Assembly (NCBI RefSeq): GCF_034702125.1 | Contig: NC_085868.1 | Span: 43,111,547 to 43,175,546 of the forward strand | Length of the DNA stretch: 64,000 nt | Source: Engraulis encrasicolus | Taxonomy: Eukaryota > Chordata > Actinopteri > Clupeiformes > Engraulidae | Direction of reading: 5' to 3' | Shown: positions 55,647-64,000 of the stretch, in pieces | Layout: each line of letters opens with the position of its first letter | Numbering within the stretch: position 1 is the stretch's first letter | The notes under the pieces: model-generated | The model's input: only the letters and a program-made list of their open reading frames with translations | Told to the model about the DNA's origin: nothing | Database searches by the model: none | Position numbers and translations under genes: made by a program

Positions 55647-57259
55647 GATTGCATTCTCACAGAAAATGCTGGAAGCGGGCTTGCCTTTTGGGGCAGAGAT
55701 GAAACAAAGTACTATTGAGAAAACAAAACTAAAAGAAATGTTGGGAAAAAAAATCCATCCACCCAGTCAGAAGTTATGGGCCAAACAATTCATTCAAATC
55801 ATGTGTATGTTGTGTGTATGTGGCAGCTATGTATGTCCAAGACAAATTTCCTTCGGGACTATTAAAAAGAATCTTGAATCTTGAATCTTGAATTCAGCCA
55901 TCTTGGATTCAGCCATCGTGAAAGTGTTGTAGCTCTGCGTTTTGGGGATATACTAAATGACATACACAGTATTTTAAGTTGGCTAAGGAACACTGCATAT
56001 GATATAATTTTGAAAATCAACATGGGTCCGAGTGGGATTCGAACCCACAACCTCCATATCTGTAATCCAGGACCTTTGCCATTCATACTAAATGACATAC
56101 ATGGTATTTGAAGTTGGCTAAGGAACACTGCATATATAATTTTGAAAATCAACATGGGTTCGAGTGGGATTCGAACTCCCAACCTCCATATCTCTAATCC
56201 AGCACCTTTGTCATTGATACTAAATGACATACATGGTATTTTTTTTAAATTGGATAAGGAACACTGCATATGATATAATTTTGAAAATCAACATGAGTCC
56301 GAGTGGGATTCAAGCTCCCAACCTCCATATTGCAGGACTATTACCATTGGGCCAAGCAGCTGCCTATGAAAAGCATTACAGCAAGACAATATTACATTGC
56401 ATTGAAGAGCTGAACAATAGACTTCTAGAACTACAGAGCAGTTGCTCGTTAAGAATAGAAAGTTGAGAGAAAGTGACAGCTGAGATGGAACCCTATATTG
56501 GCTGCACCTGTTCTGATTGACTGAATGGCAGTTAGTATGGTGCTCTAAGGCAGAGGGCAGAATCAGAAACAGTTTTTTTGTCTTTAGCTTGATGTTGCTA
56601 AAAAAAACTAAAAGGAATTGGCACGTGTCCTGCTTACAGATCGGAGTCATACGTTTGATCTCTCTAACAGTCTCTGAATGAAGTTTATAGGTTAAACGGT
56701 TCAGTCACAAATAGACCTCTTGTGGGACATGCGCTGACCTCTTGAAAAAGGCACTTCAAGCCTCAATGGGAAAACCAATGTAAAAGCCCTGTCGTTTTTA
56801 CACACCTGCCATTTAAAAAGTAATGGGAGTTGGGAGATAAAACTTTGACAATTTGGAGACATCCCATAGAGCTCGCTAACAATGCGTCAACTAAACTTCT
56901 AGGTGAAAGTGTTGATGTTTTATGAACGAAAAAGCCTCCTACACTCTGATCTTTAGAGTGGCGGAACCTTGGTTCATGAAGGTTCTACCATTGTTTTCAA
57001 TGGGGACCCAAACTTGCAGAAAATCGCCAAAAAAAAAGCGAAACGGAAAAGCGACAAGAGACACGGACACGCTATAGCAGAACAAATGATCTCCAAGCCG
57101 AGCCGGTCGTTTTAGTGTTTGAACGGTGTCTCTATCTGGAAAGGCCTAGGAGGAGATCCATTTTCTATTTTTACCGCCCTGCACAAGAGAATAAAGCAAG
57201 CAAGCAAGCATAAACTTTACTTAGAGATTATTAGAATCTGGCCTTGCTCTGCAAGCCCG
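55647..57259 (-). mobile_element. Shorter relative of the tRNA-array element at 21264-23603
   Basis: Shares the start GCATTCTCACAGAAAATGCT, 'gggcagagatgaaacaaagt', 'gtagctctgcgttttgggga', three tandem tRNA-like units (B boxes near 56036, 56169, 56305), the tRNA-like head (about 56285-56362) and the end TTGCTCTGCAAGCCCGC. It has three array units where the other copy has nine. It carries an extra retroposon tail at 55792-55890. Confidence 0.65.
55792..55890 (+). mobile_element. Retroposon 3' tail inserted in the preceding element
   Basis: 'ccaagacaaatttccttcgg' followed by (aatcttg)n is a typical fish LINE/SINE 3' tail. Flanked by AATTC at 55787-55791 and 55891-55895. The copy at 21264-23603 has the uninterrupted sequence (acaattcagcca) at 21399-21410, confirming an insertion. 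Confidence 0.7.
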
Positions 57260-57362
57260 CTGAAATATCCAGTCACTGTTATTTGCTGCAACAATAGAGG
57301 TCAGACGAAATATGAACAGTACAATAGTAAAGTGCATTGCAAATACTGAAGTCATCTGTGCG

Positions 57363-57618
57363 TTACTGGCAGTTATTACGTTATGGGCATCGTTATTACA
57401 TTATCAAAGCTTTTTTTTAGTGTAAGGCCCATAACGTGATAACATGCCCATAACGTAATAACTTATTACGTTATGGGCAGAACGTTATTACGTTATGGGT
57501 AAGGAATTTTTATTACGTTATGGGCAAGTTATTACGTTATGGGTTTTATTACGCCCAAATTATTACGTTATGGGCAGTTATTACGTTATGGGCAGTTATT
57601 ACGTTTTGGGTTCTTACA
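57363..57618 (-). repeat. Iteron-like ACGTAATAA element, copy 2
   Basis: Reverse orientation relative to 49925-50178, with the same order of units and the same two internal inverted units. The minus strand begins TGTAAGAACCCAAAACG (57618) and ends CTGCCAGTAA (57363). Differences are a few substitutions. Confidence 0.8.
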
Positions 57619-58153
57619 GGGTCTTTCTCTCCCTCTCTTTCTCGCTCTCTCTCTATCTCAAGGGAGCCGAGTGATTCGAGTGGGCTATTCGTACATTAGG
57701 GCCGTGGGATTTCGGTGAGTTCGAACTATTTGTTCAGGGAGATACTGATGCAGGCTTATCTCCAACAGGAGGTGTATGGAGGAGTGATCACAATGACACT
57801 GATGCAAAGGCAAACTAAATAGACTGGCAATGAGATACTGAGTCATACAGACAAGACATTGTGATTTGAAAATTTTGGAAAAACTATTGCAAAACTCTCA
57901 GTACTTCTCAGAGAAAACAATTCCCTGCAAAACAACAGTAAAAGCAAGTGAAAGCCCAAGACACAAAGTCATATCGTTTGACTTTTTAAATTCCTTTTTC
58001 TTATTTCTGAAGGCATATTTAGGTCAACGAAAAGTAGCACATTCAGCAAGCTTATCCTCCAGCCCTGGTTCCTGTTCAATAAGTTGTCAGTAAGATGGAT
58101 GTAATTTTCCAAATTAGTGAAGTCCTTTTGGAACTTGTGGTGGACAGTAATTG
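57619..58153. other. Anonymous intergenic DNA
   Basis: Short CT-rich patch at 57622-57660. No gene supported. Confidence 0.4.
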
Positions 58154-58161
58154 GTTTTGTA

Positions 58162-58356
58162 CAGTGTTGCCAGATTGGGTGGTTTCCCACCCAATTGGGC
58201 TGCTCAGGATGACTGTCTGCAGGTAAAAATGGCATTTAGCAGGAAATAAACGCCCAATTTTGTGCCATAGAAATCAATAGAATTGGGAGGAATTTAGTGC
58301 TTCCAGGCGGGTTTGGGGCATTTCTTCGGGCTGGAAATGCTCATCTGGCAACCCTG
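58162..58356. mobile_element. 195-bp hAT-type MITE
   Basis: Ends CAGTGTTGCCAGATT and ATCTGGCAACCCTG. Flanking 8 bp GTTTTGTA / GTTGTGTA match at 7 of 8. 'gcccaatt' motifs recur inside. Confidence 0.75.
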
Positions 58357-59028
58357 GTTGTGTACCCCTGATGAAATAAACAGAAGCATATTGCTATGAA
58401 AGTGGCACACACACAGATGCTGTCTGTTGATTGAGGCGATACTGCAGAATCTGATAGAAATTAGTCCAGAGGCAAAACAATCGTTGCCTTGCTTTGAGGC
58501 AGACTGGCATGCTAGACACAGTTTATAATGCACCTGTTATATTACCTTTTTAATACCTACCTCCTGCGCCATGTGATACTTTTTCGAATGATAGCAGCCA
58601 GGTAGAGAGGGTTTGGCAATTATGTGACATCACATCGGCCTTTACCAGACTTTAAAGAACTGTATTACCTGAAAATCGGAGAAGTTTCCAAACAAGCAAT
58701 CCACGTTATGAGTGGCATAGCCTGTGGGACCGAAATCCTATCTTGTCAGTTGATTTGTGGTAGCCAGAGGCAACTTCATGTTTGCTTAAATAACCCCCTG
58801 ACAACCCATTAATCAATATTTTGGCTGTTGTCACCCTCGAAATTTTTGATTTGTAAAAAATTACAACAAAAACTAGCTGGCCGAGTGACGTCACTTCAAT
58901 GCAAAGTCAATGGGGCAGAATGCAGCTAGCGTGTAAACCTGGTGTACTCTTCACATAAACAATGAAATGATAACAGTATTCCTGAAAATAGACTACAGAT
59001 TATATAATATAATTATAGGCCTACTTAC

Positions 59029-59754
59029 AGCAGATGTTGAGCCCTGCAAGCGACTGTCAGCTCTTGACCTTTTTAGCTGGTAGAGGTCCAAGCCCCCCAC
59101 AGTCCCTTCAGTTGCCTGAGGACTCAGCACTGCCAGCACCTTTTCCTCCTCAGGAGAGAGAGAGTAAAGAGGCAGACTGATGCTGCTACCAGTCTGGGCA
59201 CTCTCGCTCCTGAGAGCGGTAGCCTTCTTCTTGACCGTGGTGCAATAGTCCCTCTCAGGGCCGGATTAAGGTGGCCGGGACCCCTAGGCTATAGGTTGCT
59301 GTGCCCCCCCTCCAGAAGGCACATTTCACAACAAAGTATATAGATGGTGTCATAATCACAAGATAGTATTTAAGGACAACATGTCTACCAACTGTACTGA
59401 AGACAACAGATAGGCCCTACATTTTTTCAATTTTGCATCTTGTTACAGTTCTGCAATTTTTCACTTTTGGCCTGGCAAGTCCCTGGCAAGTGGGGGCCCC
59501 TAGGCTGCAGTCATATCTAGCCTGTGCGTTAGTCCTGCCCTGCCTCCACTTGATGTGGACCTCGTCTGCTCTTCTATTGATGCCCAGGACCACGGCATTA
59601 ACCCTGCTTGTTACCTCCACTCATGCTGGGTCTTTTTGGTGACTGAGGTCTTGAACGGTGAAAACAGGATAATCCTCTTGTCAAAGACCTCAGCCACTAA
59701 TGGGGTGAGCTCGGAGGGTGAAAAATGCGGTTTGCGTGCTCTTTTTGCAGCCAT
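59029..59754 (-). pseudogene. Broken Myb/SANT-like DNA-binding protein gene (Harbinger-type)
   Basis: ATG at 59754. The N-terminal part reads MAAKRARKPHFSPSELTPLV, the opening helix of Myb/SANT-like proteins related to PIF/Harbinger second ORFs and NAIF1 (family knowledge). After QHEWR a stop appears near 59617, while the adjacent frame continues with EVTSRVNAVVLGINRRADEV and HIKWR, so one frameshift has occurred. A MITE (59256-59542) then interrupts between the KWR and DYC codons. Beyond it the frame is open again (DYCTTVKKKATALRSESAQT, LSPEEEKVLAVLSPQATEGT) to a candidate donor at 59029 (CTGCT/GTAAGT). At least two disabling lesions; no transposase partner is visible nearby. The sequence is otherwise well preserved. 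Confidence 0.7.
59256..59542. mobile_element. CAGGGCCGGATTAA hAT-type MITE inside the Myb-like gene
   Basis: 287 bp, ends CAGGGCCGGATTAAGG and GTTAGTCCTGCCCTG. Shares interior blocks with 29824-30396. No clear 8-bp duplication remains (gtccctct / cctccact). It carries the empty version of the site filled at 30082-30366. Confidence 0.75.
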
Positions 59755-59879
59755 GTTTTAGTGAAATGTCGAAGCGAAGTTTAACACTGGCAGGGTTTAA
59801 ATAATGGGCATTGCCAGGTGTTTTCAATATGTGAATCAAGACAGATCAGTCATCAGTAGTGGCCACACAGGCAACAAAG

Positions 59880-61860
59880 AAGAAACCGAAAAAGCAACAT
59901 TAACCGGGCAAGTAGACCGGCCGCGACGAGATTCAAGCGACAGAGAATCGCTTCTGTGCAGCAAGAGCGATACGGGTAATTGAAGCGACTAGAGTATGTC
60001 AGTAAAAAGCAGAATGTAGGCATTCCAACATTTCCATTGGCTGTGGTGTCTGTCACTGAACTGCGTCAGAGCTAATTTGCATAATATTCCCAGGAGTTCA
60101 ACAACAAACTGTAGCACGAATCGCTCACTCAATACAAAATCAATTACTTCCGTCGCTCACCTCGCTCAGGTCGCGCCCGGTGTATTCGTGCGGTAAAAAT
60201 TACTTGTTTGTCATGACATTCAGTTGGGCATGAAATGGAACTACATTCATAATCAGAATGTTCATGTGCCATGTTTTCTTGGTAGTCCTAATTGCTGACC
60301 TTGGCACTGATGCTGCCTTCATTTTGCATACATCATGCCTATGTTGAGTTACGCCCTACATTTCCCAAGTCTGGCCCTTCTAGACTTTGCCAACATTTTG
60401 AATGGAAGTGAATGGAGAGAGCCAAGCTAAAACCTGATTTAATTTGCTCTGTATTTAACATATGACTACAATGCGCGTCTCACATCTCCAAGGTGTATTC
60501 CTAACAATTATGTATTTTAGAACGCACACATTACTTGATAAGTAAGGTCAACAGTCACATTATTGGTTGTCATTATTTTGAGGGGCAGCTAACCACTGTA
60601 GAGTGTTCCAGGGGAAGATAGTTTTGTTTTGGAAGATAGTTTTCATCTGTCCATTAGATCCTATAGTCAAAGTCGACTCGATCTTAGGGGCTTTGAAGTG
60701 TCCAGAAGGGGAAGAGACTTAGGTAGTCTAGTTCACTGTTAAGCACTGTGGGAGTAGCAAAGGATATGGTGTGCCAAAGGGAGAATCAGAGACATAATCC
60801 ACCAAGTTTTTACTCAGCATAGATCTGCATATCCCATTCCAGCAAATATACAGTGTGCCCTTTCTGCTAGCACCATTTTAATATGAAATGTACAGATGCA
60901 CCCCTTTCTCTTGTTTTCTTCCCTCAAGGTCTAGTCAGTCTTTGTTATCTTTCTCTAGCCTCTTGCATAAGGCCAGAAAGGAAGCAGCAGTGCATTAAAG
61001 ATACAGAATTGTTTTCATGAGGACCATTTCCTATTTTTCTCTTCAAACTATTTCCTTTAAAAAAAAAAATCAGACTAGCGAGGGACATGCTGTACTAAAT
61101 TCATTGGTCAACTTTTTTGTATTCATGAATTGTGAATAAAAATGTCCTTAGACTAAGTTTTAACACTGTCTTTGCAAACATCTTTGTCTCTTTCCTGTTT
61201 AAAATAACTCTCAAAGGATGTCAGGAAGGTTGAAGGTCATGTGTGTAAGTTCTAAGGAGGCTGAATAAGTAACTTACTAAAAATGCAAATGATGTTGGGT
61301 ATTCATTTTTAAGAATGCATAAAAAATGCTCATGCATATTGTAATTCTGTTCATAAATGTTCTAAAAGTCAACCAGTGAAATATTAAAAACTCTTTTCCG
61401 AAGGACTATTTTATTAGTGAACCCTTTTTAAGCGTTCACTAAGAAATACACAGCCTTTGATTAATAATTGCCAACCGTATATATTCATATATCATGTAAC
61501 ATTATGTAAATAGGGTCATTTAGGTTAGATAAATAACTAGAAGTTTGATGATGATACAGTTTCCCTCCCTTCAATGCATATATTTAAATGAATTTAATTG
61601 TTGGTGGGTAGGCTGCAGATAACAAAGAACCTTGATAATACTGTTGCACAAGACAATATCCGCAATTATAGCTGTGATGTAATGTCTGTAGATGGCTCTG
61701 GTTCACATGCATTCTGCTTTCTTTGATGGTGACCTATTATTGTTGCTCTTTAGAAGTTTCCAAAATGAATGCCATCTAAAACGGATGAAAATATGAATAA
61801 TTTTTTAATCACTGTCATCAACCATACACTGTCTTCGTGCGCTGCACTGTACCATTAGTA
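59880..61860. other. Anonymous intergenic DNA
   Basis: 59905-60190 is richer in CG and has repeated 'gcgac' motifs (gccgcgacgag, aagcgacag, aagcgacta), possibly a transposon end, but I could not define limits. The rest is AT-rich without ORFs. Confidence 0.35.
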
Positions 61861-61867
61861 AGGTCTT

Positions 61868-61930
61868 CAAGACATGGCCACTGGCAGCTTTCGCTGGGCC
61901 CAGGACAAAGTCATCTGAAAGGGCCCCCTA
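61868..61930 (+). repeat. GGGCCC-rich interspersed repeat, copy 3 (partial)
   Basis: 'ctgggcccaggacaaagtca' and 'tctgaaagggcccc' match 27130-27290. Confidence 0.6.
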
Positions 61931-62178
61931 CCCTCATGTAGTGCCTTTCCCCTTGGTGCATGAGGCCACTTGCCACTGCCCCTCAGCCTGCCCTTCTGAT
62001 GCATGTGGTGCTATGTGGTGATATGTCCTATGCCTCTTCATTCCTGTAGCCTATGTAAATTCACTTTCCATCTGTAATTCACTTAACGACTGCAAACCTT
62101 TCATGTTCAGTATGCTTCATTTGAGCTTTTAAAGCACAAATTACTGCATGTGATGACATTTCGCGTCTCTCTCTCTCA

Positions 62179-62184
62179 CGCGCA

Positions 62185-62241
<57 letters not shown>
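62179..62241. repeat. (CA)n microsatellite
   Basis: About 29 CA dinucleotides after a CGCACGCGC lead-in. Confidence 0.95.
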
Positions 62242-62245
<4 letters not shown>

Positions 62246-62825
62246 TTAGTGTAGACAGCGAGCATGCAATCCATATACTTACTCTGTCTCTGGTGAGACC
62301 AAGATTTTAAAAAGTTAGTGTTAGATGGTGTCAAGCATGTGTAATGGTAAAAAAAAAGATTTTTACAAAGAAAAGTGTCCCATCCATACAATGAAATGAA
62401 AGTGAGGCTGACAAAGGTTGGGGCTGCATGAATGCCATCAGCATTGGAAAGCTGAATTTCACCAAAAGACACATGCATGTCAACATGTAGGCCTACTCTG
62501 ACTACTGAGGCAGATCAGGATCCAGCTATGAGATTTTAACATCGGGTGTACTCACTTTTGTGAGGTACATTTTGAGACATTAATGGCTGTATTTCAAATT
62601 ATTTTGAGTGAACAATTAATTGAAGCGGCTGTATAAGCTCCACACTGGCTAATGTTTGCTATTTCAAAGTGAAATGTATTGTGTTGTCCCATGAAAAGAT
62701 ATACGCACTAATCTGAAGAAATGTGTAGGGTGAAGTCACTTCTGTGGCATGCTGTACTACAGCAGGCATACAGTATCAGTTTAAAGCAAACTGTGTCTGT
62801 GTGTCTCTGTGTGTGTATGTTTGTG

Positions 62826-62913
62826 TGAGTGAGTGAGTGAGTGAGTGAGTGAGTGAGTGAGTGAGTGAGTGAGTGAGTGAGTGAGTGAGTGAGTGAGTGA
62901 GTGTGTGTGTGTG

Positions 62914-62972
<59 letters not shown>
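62826..62972. repeat. (GAGT)n-(GT)n compound microsatellite
   Basis: About 19 GAGT units (62826-62902) grading into GT (to 62972) and a short GA tract. Confidence 0.95.
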
Positions 62973-62986
<14 letters not shown>

Positions 62987-63084
62987 TCTTCGATATAAGC
63001 ACTACAGGCCATCTGTTGAACAATCTGTGGTCTTTGTCGTAGTAATGAGTTATGTAGTATGTTTGAACACACTTATTGTCTCAT

Positions 63085-63235
63085 TAAATAGATGGTCGGG
63101 CCCGGGAAAAATTCTTCTGAAAGACCCCTGACCCAATAGGCTACATGTATAATGTAATGAGGACCCAATTCTGGGGTCCCTGTCTCCTTGTGACCAGGAC
63201 AGTTGACCCCTTTGTTCTGCCCTGTTGGTTTCCCT
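63085..63235 (+). repeat. GGGCCC-rich interspersed repeat, copy 4
   Basis: 'tcgggcccggga', 'tctgaaagacccc', 'gacccaattctgggg' and 'ccctgttggtttccc' match the other copies in order. Confidence 0.6.
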
Positions 63236-63437
63236 GTCTCTGAACTTAAAAAAATATATATAAACAATGTCACGCCACACAAAAACACGAATGCATTAGG
63301 AAAGACATGAAAGCATTAGAGAAGTACACCAGTGCAAACTCATTGGCAATTTATTACAGACATGTTGAGTAAATGAACATCCATATAATACACTGCTCTG
63401 CAACCAGAACAGCCACGTAAAATATGTGGTAGACCAG

Positions 63438-63439
<2 letters not shown>

Positions 63440-63477
<38 letters not shown>

Positions 63478-63494
63478 GCGTGTGCGTGTGTGTG
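63440..63494. repeat. (GT)n microsatellite
   Basis: About 27 GT dinucleotides with GCGT interruptions at the right end. Confidence 0.95.
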
Positions 63495-64000
63495 CTTTTG
63501 TTCCTTTGTGGTTTACTATATGAAGGTGTGTACTGCTGGGCTTTAGTGTCTGTCTTCCCCACTGACTTATATACGTTGTCTTCCCTGTGTGAGTCTGAAT
63601 GTGAATATGCTCATTTGGCTGCTCTGCATACAGTGGTAACTGTGGAGATACTGCTCTCTCAAGCCTCTGGTGGAAATGTACTTTGTTCCCTACAGCCTGC
63701 ATCAGTTCTCAGTCAAATTAGACACGATAATGATGCCACTGGCTTACTATCACATAAAACTCAATTCGTACTGTCTTCTTTTATCACTTCATTTCCCCTG
63801 TTGAGGCCAAGGATTTCTGAGTTGTTAAGACCTGTGGTGTTGCAAATCACATAATTTACGATGAAATATTCTCTCTGGCATGCAAATGGGAAGTTTTTTC
63901 CCTTTCCGTTTTATTTTATTCCATGCCAAATGTATAGAGATCTTGGTTCATTTCCTACAACATAGCAATATGAATATTCATCAGATTAAAAACATGCAGC
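63495..64000. other. Anonymous intergenic DNA at the window end
   Basis: No gene supported. The plus-strand frame 63426-63854 is open partly because of the GT tract, and its remainder shows no family features. Confidence 0.4.

Noticed and set aside
59256..59542. ORF at 59417-59620 (67 aa) as an independent gene
   Set aside because: Its first part is the frameshifted continuation of the Myb/SANT-like gene and its last part is MITE sequence.
63426..63854. 142-aa plus-strand ORF
   Set aside because: Begins in a GT microsatellite; the rest has no recognisable domain and ordinary intergenic composition.

Overview
This window reads as nuclear DNA of a ray-finned (teleost) fish. The evidence is the interrupted gene with GT-AG introns, the very high density of long CA, GA and GCAC microsatellites, and the mix of hAT-like MITEs with 8-bp target duplications, Helitron-like elements, LTR elements, non-LTR retroposon tails and Harbinger-type relics. 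The species cannot be told from the sequence. There is no prokaryotic, plasmid or CRISPR signal. Most of the window is transposon-derived or simple-sequence DNA.

The only clearly intact coding block is at 4.2-15.2 kb, all on the minus strand. A 892-codon single-exon gene (8363-11041) has four N-terminal C2H2 zinc fingers followed by a transposase-like body. Only 167 bp downstream starts a four-exon PB1-domain gene (4267-8195, 537 aa) of the teleost 'SAMD3-like' family. Upstream, 11.07-14.0 kb is a tandem array of units duplicated from the 5' end of the zinc-finger gene. The units contain decayed zinc-finger fragments and candidate mini-exons. At about 15.13-15.20 kb lies a candidate non-coding first exon with a ZNF143/STAF-like promoter motif. 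I infer one transcription unit or cassette serving both genes; this is not proven.

17.5-24.4 kb is a young LTR element in minus orientation. Its two LTRs look about 98% alike by eye, and its interior holds unrecognised, repeat-rich ORFs with no visible reverse transcriptase or integrase. Its right (5') LTR is split by a 2.3-kb element carrying nine tandem units of about 135 bp with tRNA-like B boxes. A shorter relative of that element lies at 55.6-57.3 kb.

24.5-48.6 kb holds no recognisable intact gene. It contains microsatellites, a solo LTR (28781-29564), nested hAT MITEs with clean target duplications (29824-30396 with 30082-30366 inside), several long palindromic elements, a LINE reverse-transcriptase C-terminal scrap (39.58-39.79 kb) and a 1.4-kb CACTG...CAGTG element (43721-45134).

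48.6-64 kb holds more mobile DNA: a hAT MITE with a perfect 8-bp duplication (48645-49079), two copies of an iteron-like element built from an ACGTAATAA motif (49925-50178 and 57363-57618, opposite orientations), two Helitron-like copies (50971-52149 and 52683-53825) each carrying the same nested MITE, a coding minisatellite ORF, and a Myb/SANT-like Harbinger-type gene broken by a frameshift and a MITE (59029-59754). The remainder is anonymous intergenic DNA.
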